From Brevibacterium sp. (lineage in GTDB: Bacteria; Actinomycetota; Actinomycetes; Actinomycetales; Brevibacteriaceae): a DNA stretch of 64,000 nucleotides. The stretch is taken from the NCBI RefSeq assembly GCF_031179145.1, contig NZ_JAPSIB010000018.1, forward strand, positions 39,814 through 103,813, written 5' to 3'. The position numbers and the translations under genes are program-made. This document shows, in pieces, positions 48,590 to 58,419 of this stretch; the first letter of the stretch is position 1; every line of letters begins with the position of its first letter. The notes under the pieces are model-generated. The model had not been told where the DNA came from. It was given only the letters and a program-made list of their open reading frames with translations, and did not search any database.

Positions 48590-50302
48590 ATGAGCAGTTG
48601 GTTCGACACCCGCCCCTGGTTGAGCACATGGGGTGACATCGCCCCGAAACCGTACACTCTGGACTCCTCGACACCCTTGGCCGATCTGGCCGCGACCGTC
48701 GACGCCTACGGCGATGAGGAGGCGATCACCTACTACGGCTACCACCTCACCTGGGCGGAGTTCGACCGGTACTCGACCGCGTTTGCCTCGTACCTCGAAT
48801 CCCAGGGCATCGACCCAGGCGACAAGATCGGCATCTACGACCAGAACACGCCGGCCTTCGTCCTCGCGACCTACGGGATCTGGAAGGCCGGCGGGGTCGT
48901 CGTCCCCCTCAACCCCATGTATCGGGACGAGCTTCGGCATATCTTCTCCGACTCCGCGGTGAAGGGGCTCGTCGTTTCGAAGGCCGCGTTCTTCAGCCGC
49001 GCAGCTCCCTATGCCGCTGACCTGCCGGTCGTCGTCCTCAGCGATGACCGCAGCTTCCAGATCGACGGTCCGGACGCGATCTTCTCGATGTTCGACCAGC
49101 TCCCAGGAGAACCAGGCGTCAGCGGACCCGTCGAAGCTGCCTCGGCGACGGTGCTTCCCGACTTCCAGGCTGTCATCGAAGAACACCTGGACAAGGACTT
49201 CGCGCCGGCCAGTCCCTCCGTCGACGACATCGCCCTGATCGCCTACACATCGGGAACCTCCGGAAAGGCCAAGGGTGCAGCGGCCGCTCATTCGGCTCTG
49301 TCGAGCAACTCCCGCTATGTCACGCGTGGACCTGACTTCGAGCCCGGAGATGGATTCGTCTCGCTCGCTCCGCTGTTCCACATCACGGGTTTCGTCTGCC
49401 AGTTCCTCGCCGCAGTCGCCGGAGGGGCACGTCTGATCCTCAACTGCCGATTCGAGCCCGGATCTCTCCTCGACCTGAGCGCCCGGGAGAAGCCGACGTA
49501 CATGGTCGGTCCGGCCACGGTCTATACGGCGATGATGGCCCACCCCGACTTCCGCCAGGACCATGTCGCCTCCTTCAAGAAGCTCATGTCGGGAGGTGCG
49601 CCTCTGCCGGAGGGTCTGGTCGACAAGTTCGAAGACAAGGTCGGCGTCTACGTCGGACAAGGCTATGGACTGACGGAGACATGTGCGCAGGCGGTCACCG
49701 TGCCGCATGGCCTCCGGGCCCCTGTTGATCCGGAGAGCGGCAATCTCTCCTGCGGACTCCCCCAGCCGGACACCATGGTCAGAATCCTCAATGACCACGG
49801 CGAACCGGTGGGACCGAACGAGATCGGGGAGGTCGCGATCTCAGGCCCCCAGGTCGTCAGCGAGTACATCAACAACCGGCAGGCGACCCAGGAGCAGATC
49901 CCGGATGGTGAGCTGCGCACCGGCGACGTCGGGTACATGAACGAGGGCGGGTGGCTGTTCATCGTCGACCGGAAGAAGGACATGATCAATGCCTCCGGGT
50001 TCAAGGTCTGGCCCCGCGAGGTCGAAGACGTCCTCTACACTCACCCGGCGATCCAGGAGGCGGCCGTCGTCGGCATCCCCGACGAGTACCGAGGTGAGGA
50101 CGTGAGCGCATTCGTCACCCTGCAGCCTGGCGCCGAGGTGACCCCGGAGGAGATCGTCGACCACTGCCGCCAGCGTCTGGCCTCCTACAAGACACCCCAC
50201 TTGGTCAAGGTCATCGACGAACTGCCGAAGACGAGCTCGGGCAAGATCCTCCGTCGCACCATCCGCGCCGATGCGCTCGAGGCTGCAAGGGCGGCGCGGT
50301 AA
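48590..50302 (+). CDS. AMP-forming acyl-CoA synthetase/ligase
   Basis: IALIAYTSGTSGKAKGAAAAHSAL...GYMNEGGWLFIVDRKKDMINASGFKVWPREVEDVL...LPKTSSGKILRRTIR. Confidence 0.93.
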   Translation: MSSWFDTRPWLSTWGDIAPKPYTLDSSTPLADLAATVDAYGDEEAITYYGYHLTWAEFDRYSTAFASYLESQGIDPGDKIGIYDQNTPAFVLATYGIWKAGGVVVPLNPMYRDELRHIFSDSAVKGLVVSKAAFFSRAAPYAADLPVVVLSDDRSFQIDGPDAIFSMFDQLPGEPGVSGPVEAASATVLPDFQAVIEEHLDKDFAPASPSVDDIALIAYTSGTSGKAKGAAAAHSALSSNSRYVTRGPDFEPGDGFVSLAPLFHITGFVCQFLAAVAGGARLILNCRFEPGSLLDLSAREKPTYMVGPATVYTAMMAHPDFRQDHVASFKKLMSGGAPLPEGLVDKFEDKVGVYVGQGYGLTETCAQAVTVPHGLRAPVDPESGNLSCGLPQPDTMVRILNDHGEPVGPNEIGEVAISGPQVVSEYINNRQATQEQIPDGELRTGDVGYMNEGGWLFIVDRKKDMINASGFKVWPREVEDVLYTHPAIQEAAVVGIPDEYRGEDVSAFVTLQPGAEVTPEEIVDHCRQRLASYKTPHLVKVIDELPKTSSGKILRRTIRADALEAARAAR

Positions 50303-50305
50303 CCC

Positions 50306-52915
50306 TCACCGCCCCAGGCTCACGCTCATCGCGCCGCCGATGCCGGCGAAGCGTTCGGGCTGGCAGGTGAGCAGGATGACCTGGGCGCTGCGGCCGACTT
50401 CGTTGAGGATGACGCCCAGGGCCTTGAGCCTCTCCTGGTCGGCGAAGCCGCATCCGTCGTCGACGATCACCGGTGCACCGGTGTCGGCGTCGACCAAAGT
50501 GGCCACCGCGAGGCGTCCGATGAGGGAGAGCTGCTCCTTCGTTCCACCCGAGAGTGATTCGAAGGGCACCGTCCGGTCGTTGAGAGTGCGGGAGACGATC
50601 TCCAGGTCCTCCGACACCTCGACGCTGAAGCCCGGACCGAACACCAGCCTCCCCAACCGTTCGATCTGCTCGCGGAACGGCGCCACATACTTCCGCTGCG
50701 CCTCGTTCTTCCGGGTGAGCACAGTCGTCCGCAACAGGTCGATCGCCGTCGCCTGCCGCTCCAGGCGAACCAAGGTCGATCGCGCGTGCTCGAGCTGCTG
50801 CTCAGCGGCCGCGCGTTTCTCGTAGATGCCTTCGCTGGCGCGATCGTCGATGAGCGCCGCCAACTGGTCAACCCTCTGCCGGTCCTCTTCGCGCTGTCGC
50901 TCTCTGCGAACGACCAGCTGGCGGGCGTTCTCCAACTGCATCGCAAGCGACTCCGGATCAGCCGCTTCATATGCGGCGCGCGCCTCGGCGAGTTCCTCCC
51001 CTACGCTCTCCGATCGCGACACCAGCATCTCGACCGCAGCTGACAGCACCTCGTCCGATTCGGCTCGGCGGGCTTCGGCCACTGCTGCCTGCAGACGCTC
51101 GAACTGGGTCGCTGCTTCCTGCTCGGTGGTCTGTGCCCGCACCAGGTCGACGCGAGCGCGGTCGCGTACCGACCGCTTCTGTTCGATGTGGGTCCGGAGG
51201 CTTTCAACCGCAGACTGCAGCTCCTCCGATCTCTGCGCAGCAGAAGATTGGGCCGCCTCCAACTCTTCGACGTCGACTGTGTCCGACTCGGGGGCGGCCG
51301 GACCGTCACCCAGGAGCTGTTCGGCCTTCGCGAGGGCGGCTTCGAGATCGTGTCGCCTGTCCTTGCCGAGCAGCACCTTGAGCGTCGCATCGGTCTCGGA
51401 CAGCTTCGCCTCCGCGTCCGCACGCTCCTGTGCACGCTCACGCGCCTGCGCAAGAGAGTCGACGTCGAGGCGGTCAAGCTCGGCGTCGAGGGCGGCCCGC
51501 GCCTTCTCCACAGCAGCATCGAGCTCTCGTGGTGACACACCCGGCCGGACGGTGACATCGAGGATCCCGTCGACGCCGATCCGGACATCCTTGGTCACGG
51601 CGAAGTCAGTGCCTGCGCCCGTGCCGATCTCTGCTCCGTCGACGAGCACGGCGCGCTCCCCCAGACGGACGACCGACACCTGAGCTGCTGCGGATGTCCT
51701 CGCGTTCTCGGCGATGCGCAGATCCGTCTCGAGGGCTCGCAGATGGTCCACATCGGTCCCGGTGACAGCGATCGATCCGATCGTCGCCTGCGCCTGGGCC
51801 CGTTTCTCGTCATGAATCCGGATCTCGTCGAGACGGTCTCGGAGCACCGTCCTCTGGGCTCGCGCTCGGGCTCGAGCCACCCGCCGGCCTGCGCGTTTCT
51901 CCTCCTCACGTGACTCGTCGAGTCGTTGCTGTGCCGCCTCGAGCTCATCCTGAGCGGCGGCGAACTCCGCCTCGTACCTGGTCAGGTCAGGTTCCACGGA
52001 AGTCAGGGCCTCACGAGCGAGGAGCAGGCTGTTCTCGCTCTCCTTGAAGTCCGAGGCGAGCTTCTCGCGCCTGGCCAGGGCATCGCGCGCTATCTGCAGG
52101 TCCCGCTCGACGGCAGCCGCTCGAGCGGCGGCCGTGTCGAACATGTCCTTGAGTTCGGCCACAGCAGCTTCCGCCTTCTCTGCCTCCTCCAGGTCTGCAG
52201 TCGCCTCCGCGAGCTGAGCGCGCACCGACCCCAAGCCGGCGAGGGCACGCGCATGGTTCTCGACCAGATCGTCCATGCCCCGGCTGCGGTCGACCATTTC
52301 CTGGTGCTCAGCCTCGGCCTCGGGCAGAGCTTCGATCGCCTCGCGGTATTCACCGGTGGGCTTCCCCGACTTCGTGAAGTACTTCGAGTGCTCCGCCTCG
52401 ATCCGCTCGAGGAACTCGTCGTGGTCGCCCACCTCGGCGCCGGATTCGCTGAGCGCATTGTGCAGGGCCTTGATCTGGGCCAGCGACGCCTGCTCGAGAC
52501 TCTCACCCTGCGCCACGTCAAGAGCGACGAGCAGGTCGACGTCGACCGTCTCGGCGAGGATCGACAGGAACCGATCATGGGCTTCATCCCCGGCCAACTG
52601 CTCCGGGCTCGGACGCAGAATCCCCAGTTCGGTGGTGTGCTGCCGCAGCCAGCGCTTGCGGTACTTGAGCTCGTACGCGCCGGTCGTCAGGTGTAGCTCC
52701 ACCTCGGGCCCCACGTCGGAACCGACCGGTTGGATATCTTTGATGCCCTGCTTCTTCGAGGATGATTTGTCCTCTCGCAGGTGCTTGATCGCCTGCGCGA
52801 TCGAGGACTTGCCGATCTCATTCGGGCCCTCGATCACCGTCACACCGGAGGAGAATTCGACGGTTGCATCGGTGATGCCGCGATAGTTCTGCAGCCTGAT
52901 GGAATGGAGTCTCAT
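50306..52915 (-). CDS. SMC/SbcC/YhaN-like AAA ATPase with long coiled coil
   Basis: MRLHSIRLQNYRGITDATVEFSSGVTVIEGPNEIGKSS; coiled coil; FESLSGGTKEQLSLIGRLAVATLVDADTGAPVIVDDGCGF. Confidence 0.88.
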   Translation of the reverse strand: MRLHSIRLQNYRGITDATVEFSSGVTVIEGPNEIGKSSIAQAIKHLREDKSSSKKQGIKDIQPVGSDVGPEVELHLTTGAYELKYRKRWLRQHTTELGILRPSPEQLAGDEAHDRFLSILAETVDVDLLVALDVAQGESLEQASLAQIKALHNALSESGAEVGDHDEFLERIEAEHSKYFTKSGKPTGEYREAIEALPEAEAEHQEMVDRSRGMDDLVENHARALAGLGSVRAQLAEATADLEEAEKAEAAVAELKDMFDTAAARAAAVERDLQIARDALARREKLASDFKESENSLLLAREALTSVEPDLTRYEAEFAAAQDELEAAQQRLDESREEEKRAGRRVARARARAQRTVLRDRLDEIRIHDEKRAQAQATIGSIAVTGTDVDHLRALETDLRIAENARTSAAAQVSVVRLGERAVLVDGAEIGTGAGTDFAVTKDVRIGVDGILDVTVRPGVSPRELDAAVEKARAALDAELDRLDVDSLAQARERAQERADAEAKLSETDATLKVLLGKDRRHDLEAALAKAEQLLGDGPAAPESDTVDVEELEAAQSSAAQRSEELQSAVESLRTHIEQKRSVRDRARVDLVRAQTTEQEAATQFERLQAAVAEARRAESDEVLSAAVEMLVSRSESVGEELAEARAAYEAADPESLAMQLENARQLVVRRERQREEDRQRVDQLAALIDDRASEGIYEKRAAAEQQLEHARSTLVRLERQATAIDLLRTTVLTRKNEAQRKYVAPFREQIERLGRLVFGPGFSVEVSEDLEIVSRTLNDRTVPFESLSGGTKEQLSLIGRLAVATLVDADTGAPVIVDDGCGFADQERLKALGVILNEVGRSAQVILLTCQPERFAGIGGAMSVSLGR

Positions 52916-54045
52916 GATCCGCTCCTGGCAAATCGGTAGAGCAGTCCCAGCGCATCCTGGGCGGCCCGGGCGGTCCCGTCCTCGCCCACGGCCATTGAAG
53001 AGAGGTCGTCGAGCGCCTGCTGGGTGAAGCCGCTCAGGCCCAGTCCGGCGAAGTCCTCGTCGGCGGCGATGACGGCGATGTCCGTGTGCCTCTCCCACAG
53101 GGAGACGAGGGCGAAGAGGTCCTGGGCATGGTCGATCACCTCGTCGAGCCTGGTCTTCGCTGCCGTCGACAGGGTTCCCCTGAGGATGAGCCAGACCGCA
53201 GTCCGGTCCTTGTCGGGCAGCTCGGCCAGCCGCTGTTCGAAGCGGCCGACGTCCTCGATCGAGTTGAGGTCCGCATCGAGGACTCGGTACGACCACTGTC
53301 CCACCTGCAGCTTCTCCACAGAGCAGGCATGGGTCTCGGCGTCGACGTCGACGAGGAGGACATTGCCGGGATCGTCCTCCCGGCGGGAGGTCACCTCCGG
53401 GGACCCCGGGTACCAGATCCGCTCGTCAACCCGATAGGTTGCATGCCGGTCGCCGAGGACGGCGAACTGCGCCCGGCCCTCACCGAGCACCCTGCGCAGG
53501 TGGTCGACGTCGATCGTCGCCAGCGAGTCCCGGTCGGGATTGAGGGTGCTCACCGCCCCGTGCCCGGCGATGATGCGCACGGTTCCGGCCGGCACTTCGG
53601 CGAGGTCCCCGGTCGCCTCGGCGACGAGGTCCCCCTGGGGACGTTTGGAGAACCACGGAGCGCCGACGATCTCGGTGCCGGGAACCACCTCGGTGGGAGT
53701 GGAATCACGGAGGACGTGGACGTGCTCGGGTCTGCGGGAGACGAACACCGGGGAATCGTAGATCGACGCCGCGTCGAGCGGGTCATGGTTGCCGGGCAGA
53801 AGCACGACGGGCACGGTGAACGAGCTGAGCACCTCGAAGGTCCGGGAGATGATCGCCCGGTCGAGCTGGTTGGACTCGAACACATCGCCGCAGACGACGA
53901 CGAACTCTGCTCCGTGCTCGCTCGCGAGCTCGCCGATCCGCCTGACCGCGTCGAGGCGGGCCCGGTGGAATCGGGGACGTGCTTCGGCACTGAGATAGTG
54001 GGCCGTCATGCCCAGCTGCCAGTCCGCGGTGGCGATGAACCTCAT
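52912..54045 (-). CDS. metallophosphoesterase (SbcD/YhaO-like DNA repair exonuclease)
   Basis: MRFIATADWQLGMTAHYLSAEAR...FVVVCGDVFESNQLD...VVLLPGNHDPLD...RIIAGHGAVS. Confidence 0.9.
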   Translation of the reverse strand: MRFIATADWQLGMTAHYLSAEARPRFHRARLDAVRRIGELASEHGAEFVVVCGDVFESNQLDRAIISRTFEVLSSFTVPVVLLPGNHDPLDAASIYDSPVFVSRRPEHVHVLRDSTPTEVVPGTEIVGAPWFSKRPQGDLVAEATGDLAEVPAGTVRIIAGHGAVSTLNPDRDSLATIDVDHLRRVLGEGRAQFAVLGDRHATYRVDERIWYPGSPEVTSRREDDPGNVLLVDVDAETHACSVEKLQVGQWSYRVLDADLNSIEDVGRFEQRLAELPDKDRTAVWLILRGTLSTAAKTRLDEVIDHAQDLFALVSLWERHTDIAVIAADEDFAGLGLSGFTQQALDDLSSMAVGEDGTARAAQDALGLLYRFARSGS

Positions 54046-54182
54046 GGTCTCCTCCTTGGCTCGCACCCATCCTACGTAGCGGTTCCCACCCTACGGACAG
54101 GCCCTGACATGAGCCGTGACGCAGGTCATGCCGGACGAGGCGGTTGCCGAAACTTCACCCGAAGTAGAGATCTGGCGGAAGA

Positions 54183-54225
54183 TTGTCAAGCGAGGACGCG
54201 CTGACTTAGGTTAGGCTATGTTTCG
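54183..54225 (+). promoter_or_regulatory. candidate iron-regulated promoter with IdeR/DmdR-type half box
   Basis: TTAGGTTAGGCTA (54206-54218) matches the left 13 nt of a TTAGGTTAGGCTAACCTAA-type box; TTGTCA at 54183. Confidence 0.5.
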
Positions 54226-55115
54226 TGAATGCGTTTCGAACAGTTCCGACCGGAACAGAGTCCCGAACGGCCACCGCTCTGCGTGCGGTCGGCCTGTCGC
54301 TGGGCTATGACGGCACCCCTGTCGTCGGCGACGTGTCCCTGACGATCGCTCCCGGTCAGGTCACCGCCCTCATCGGTCCCAACGGCAGCGGCAAGTCGAC
54401 GGTCCTGCGCTCCCTGGCACGGCTGCATCCGATCGCCTCGGGTACCGTGCACCTGAGTGCCGACGGTTCCGAAACGTCCTCGCACACCCTGACAGCGCGC
54501 GAATTCGCCCGCGCCGTCACTCTGCTCTCCCAGTCCCGGCCGCATCCCTCCGGTGTCAGCGTCCGTGAAGTCGTCGCCTACGGCCGTCACCCGCACCGCC
54601 GCCGCTTCGCCTCGCTGACCGAGGCCGACCGGGCCGCGATCGACAAGGCCCTGAGACTGACCGGGACCGCTGCGATGGCAGAGCGGTCCGTCGACCAGCT
54701 CTCCGGCGGTGAGCTCCAGCGCGTCTGGCTCGCCACCTGCCTGGCCCAGGACACCGGCATCCTGCTCCTCGACGAACCGACCAACCATCTCGACTTGCGC
54801 TACCAGGTCGAGATCCTCGACCTCATGCGCGATCTCGCCGATGAGCACGGGACCGCCGTCGGCGTCGTCCTCCACGATCTCAACCATGCCGCGTCCGTGG
54901 CCGACCACGTCGTCCTCCTCAGCAACGGCCGGGTGAGATCCGCCGGAAGCTGTGAGGAGGTCTTCACCTCGAGCGATCTCTCCGAGGTGTACGGTCTGCC
55001 CATCACGAGCCGCGTGGATGAGGCCACGGGACTGGTCCGCATCGAAGCCGTGCCCCGGCGCCGACAACGCGCGGCCTCGTCGGGGTCCCGGCTGCAGGTC
55101 GCCACAGCGGTCTGA
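54225..55115 (+). CDS. FecE-type iron-siderophore ABC transporter ATP-binding protein
   Basis: GPNGSGKSTVLRSLARLHP...VAYGRHPHRRRF...QLSGGELQRVWLATCLAQDTGILLLDEPTNHLDLRYQVEIL. Confidence 0.93.
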   Translation: MNAFRTVPTGTESRTATALRAVGLSLGYDGTPVVGDVSLTIAPGQVTALIGPNGSGKSTVLRSLARLHPIASGTVHLSADGSETSSHTLTAREFARAVTLLSQSRPHPSGVSVREVVAYGRHPHRRRFASLTEADRAAIDKALRLTGTAAMAERSVDQLSGGELQRVWLATCLAQDTGILLLDEPTNHLDLRYQVEILDLMRDLADEHGTAVGVVLHDLNHAASVADHVVLLSNGRVRSAGSCEEVFTSSDLSEVYGLPITSRVDEATGLVRIEAVPRRRQRAASSGSRLQVATAV

Positions 55116-55203
55116 GAGTCCGCGCAACCGAGCGCACGACAGCAATCACAGCACGTCATACCCGTTCCTCCCTCCTGCCCAATTGCCAATAGGAAAGAAG
55201 CTC

Positions 55204-56250
55204 ATGTCACTGAAGACTCTGCCACGCACCTCTCTGCTCACCGTCGCCTCGGCGACGGCCGTCTGCGCCCTGACGCTTGCCGGCTGCGGCACCACTTCCA
55301 CCGAGAAGCCCGCCGGAGACGCCACCGCCGCCGCCTCGGAATCCTGCGAGAACGATTCGACGAAGACGTCGACCGAGCCGGTCACCGTCACCGACGACCT
55401 CGGTGAGAAGGTCGAACTCGACAAGCCGGCCGCCAAGGTCGTGTCCCTGGAATGGCAGTTCACCGAGGACCTGCTCTCCCTGTGCGTCAGCCCCTCCGCC
55501 GTTGCCGACGCCAAGGGCTACAGCACGTGGGTGAGCGCGGAGAAGCTGCCCGAAGGCGTCGCCGACGTCGGCACCCGCCAGGAGCCCAACGTCGAGTCGA
55601 TCCTCGCCGCGGACCCGGACCTCGTCATCGCCGAGGTGGCCTCGCGCAACGACAAGGTCGTCAAGCAGATCGAGGATCAGGGTGTGCCGGTGCTCGCGCT
55701 CCAGGGTGCGAACGCCGAGGACCCGATCAAGTACATGAAGGACGCCTTCTCCCTGATCGGTGAGGCCACTGGGCGCACCGAACGTGCCGAGAGCGTACTC
55801 AAGGGCTTTGACGCCAAGCTCGCCGAATCGAAGAAGGAGGTCTCCGCCGCCGACCTCCCCAACAAGGAGTTCGTCTACTTCGACGGTTACGTCGACGGCG
55901 CCAACGTCGCTCTGCGCCCCTTCGGTCAGGGATCGCTCATGGGCGAGCTCGGCGAGTCGCTGGGCCTGAAGAACGCCTGGACCGGCGAGGTCGACCCGGC
56001 CTATGGTCTCGGGCAGACCGACATCGAGGGTCTCGCCGAGGTCGGCAACGGCATGCTCTTCTACACGGGCACCGAGGACCCGGAGTCGGAGAACTACGTC
56101 GAACTGCTGAAGAAGAACGACATCTGGGCCAACATCCCTGCCGTGAAGGAGGACCGCACCCATGCGTTCCCGGAAGGGATCTGGACCTTCGGCGGACCGA
56201 AGTCCTCCGAGCAGGCCCTTGACGCCTATGTCGACGCACTGACCAAGTAA
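55204..56250 (+). CDS. iron-siderophore ABC transporter substrate-binding lipoprotein
   Basis: Lipobox LTLAGCGTTSTEKP; VTVTDDLGEKVELDKPAAKVVSLEWQFTEDLLSLCVSPSAVADAKGY. Confidence 0.92.
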   Translation: MSLKTLPRTSLLTVASATAVCALTLAGCGTTSTEKPAGDATAAASESCENDSTKTSTEPVTVTDDLGEKVELDKPAAKVVSLEWQFTEDLLSLCVSPSAVADAKGYSTWVSAEKLPEGVADVGTRQEPNVESILAADPDLVIAEVASRNDKVVKQIEDQGVPVLALQGANAEDPIKYMKDAFSLIGEATGRTERAESVLKGFDAKLAESKKEVSAADLPNKEFVYFDGYVDGANVALRPFGQGSLMGELGESLGLKNAWTGEVDPAYGLGQTDIEGLAEVGNGMLFYTGTEDPESENYVELLKKNDIWANIPAVKEDRTHAFPEGIWTFGGPKSSEQALDAYVDALTK

Positions 56251-56253
56251 TCC

Positions 56254-58419
56254 ATGCCCGCACACGACTCCGCCGAGGCGACCGCCCGCACCGCGAGAAC
56301 CTCGAGTTCCGCACTCTCGGACACGGTCGCCTCGGCGAAGTTCGGCTCGGCCCCGCCACTGCGCCGTCTCGGTTTCGGCGGGGCCGCATCCGCGGCCGGC
56401 GTACTCGTGGTCCTGCTCGCCGCCCTCACCCTCATCTCCGCCTGGCACATCACCCAGGGCACCTCGGCGATCGGATTCCGGGACCTGCTCGGTCTGCTCA
56501 CCGGCGCCTCCCCCGCCGAGGTGGGGCCCTCGGCCCTCGATGTCCTGCTCGGATCCCGGCTCCCGCGCGTGGGGGCCGGCATCCTCGTCGGCGTCGCCCT
56601 CGGCGTGGCCGGGGCCCTGTTCCAACCGCTGGCCCGCAATCAGCTGGCCTCCCCCGACACCCTCGCCGTGACCGGCGGTGCCCATTTCGCGGTCACCGCC
56701 GTCGCCGCCTTCGGGCTGGCCATCCCGGTGTGGGCGTCAGGAGCGGTCGCCTTCGTCGGTGGACTGCTCGCCGCCGCCCTGGTGATGAGCCTGGCCGGGG
56801 GTGCGGCCTCCTCGACGACCCGCCTCGTCCTCGCCGGCACCGCCACCGCACTGGCGCTGCAGTCGGCCACCTCGGCGCTGCTCATCCTCTTCGCAGAGGA
56901 GACCAAGAGCCTCTTCGCCTGGGGCTCGGGCACCCTCAACCAGCTCGACGGGACCGCCGCCGTGCGCAGCATCCCGGTCATCGCCGTCATCGTCCTCTCA
57001 GCGATCCTCCTCTCCCGACGCCTCGACCTGCTCAGCCTCGGCGACGATGCGGCCTCCGTGCTCGGGGTGCCGATCCGCTCGACGCGCGCGATCGGGATCC
57101 TGCTGGCCGTGGTGCTCACGGCGACCGCAGTGACGCTGGCAGGGCCGATCGGGTTCGTCGGGCTGTGCGCGCCCGTCGTCACCCGTCTCCTCTGCCGCCT
57201 GATTCCCGCCCTCGGCCGGCATGCGGTGATGATCCCGGCGACCGCGCTCGTCGGAGCCATCATCGTCATCGGCGCCGATGCTGTGCTGCGGGCCATCCTC
57301 GGCGCCGACGAGGCGATCACCCTGCCCTCGGGAGTGACGACGACGATCCTCGGCGCCATCGTTCTCGTGGCACTCGCCCGGACCATGCGCTCCTCGGGCC
57401 CGGCTCAGCCCGGTTCCGCGGCGCGCGGGACGGTGTGCGGCCGGCTCCGATTCATCGTCGTCGTCACCACCGGGACCGTGCTGCTCGTCGCCGTCGCACT
57501 GCTCGCGCTGCTGTCCGGCGAACGATTCTATCTCCTCGGCGACCTTGTCCTGTGGTGGCGCGACCAGGCGGCACCGGTCATCACATTCGCCTTCGACTCC
57601 CGTGCCCCTCGCGTCGCGGCCGCCCTGTGCGCCGGTGCGGCCCTGGCTCTGTCGGGAACGTTCGTCCAGGCCAGCGCCCGCAACCCTCTGGCTGAGCCGG
57701 GTCTGCTCGGCATCACCGGTGGGGCCGGCCTCGGCGCGGTCATCGTCGTCACCTTCGTGTCAGGACCCAGCGTCGCGATGGTGTCGGTGGCCGGGGTCAT
57801 CGGCGCCTTCCTCGCCTTCGGCATCGTCTACGGCCTGTCCTGGCGCGGCGGGATGAACACGGACCGGCTCGTGCTCATCGGAATCGGGCTGTGGTACGGC
57901 TTCACGGCGCTGACAACCATGCTGCTCGTCAGCGTCAACCCCTGGGACACGCCGAAGATCTTCACGTGGCTGTCCGGCTCCACCTATGGACGGGTGTGGG
58001 CCGACGTCGTCCCGGTCTTCGCCGTCCTCGTCCTCGCGATTCCGCTGGCGATCGTGTGGACGCGCGAGCTCGACCTGCTCGCCCTCGACGACGACACGCC
58101 GAAGCTCGTCGGCGTCGCCCGCGAACCCGTGCGCTTCGCGGTGCTCGTCACCGCCGCCCTGCTCGCCGCACTCAGCGTCTCCGCTGTCGGAGTGGTCGGC
58201 TTCATCGGCCTGGTCGCGCCGCATGCTGCGCGCGCCCTCGTCGGCGGTCGGCATGCCCGCGTCATCCCGGTCGCGATGCTGCTCGGGGCCGGTGGGCTGG
58301 TCTTCGCCGATGCACTCGGCCGGACGGTCATCGCCCCCGCGCAGATCCCGGCCGGTCTCATCATCGCCCTCATCGGCGCCCCATACTTCGTCTACCTCCT
58401 CGCCCGCTCCAAGGCGTAG
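56254..58419 (+). CDS. fused double FecCD-type siderophore ABC permease
   Basis: 721 aa with two FecCD repeats: GSRLPRVGAGILVGVALGVAGALFQPLARNQLASPDTLAVTGG and DSRAPRVAAALCAGAALALSGTFVQASARNPLAEPGLLGITGG. Confidence 0.93.
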   Translation: MPAHDSAEATARTARTSSSALSDTVASAKFGSAPPLRRLGFGGAASAAGVLVVLLAALTLISAWHITQGTSAIGFRDLLGLLTGASPAEVGPSALDVLLGSRLPRVGAGILVGVALGVAGALFQPLARNQLASPDTLAVTGGAHFAVTAVAAFGLAIPVWASGAVAFVGGLLAAALVMSLAGGAASSTTRLVLAGTATALALQSATSALLILFAEETKSLFAWGSGTLNQLDGTAAVRSIPVIAVIVLSAILLSRRLDLLSLGDDAASVLGVPIRSTRAIGILLAVVLTATAVTLAGPIGFVGLCAPVVTRLLCRLIPALGRHAVMIPATALVGAIIVIGADAVLRAILGADEAITLPSGVTTTILGAIVLVALARTMRSSGPAQPGSAARGTVCGRLRFIVVVTTGTVLLVAVALLALLSGERFYLLGDLVLWWRDQAAPVITFAFDSRAPRVAAALCAGAALALSGTFVQASARNPLAEPGLLGITGGAGLGAVIVVTFVSGPSVAMVSVAGVIGAFLAFGIVYGLSWRGGMNTDRLVLIGIGLWYGFTALTTMLLVSVNPWDTPKIFTWLSGSTYGRVWADVVPVFAVLVLAIPLAIVWTRELDLLALDDDTPKLVGVAREPVRFAVLVTAALLAALSVSAVGVVGFIGLVAPHAARALVGGRHARVIPVAMLLGAGGLVFADALGRTVIAPAQIPAGLIIALIGAPYFVYLLARSKA

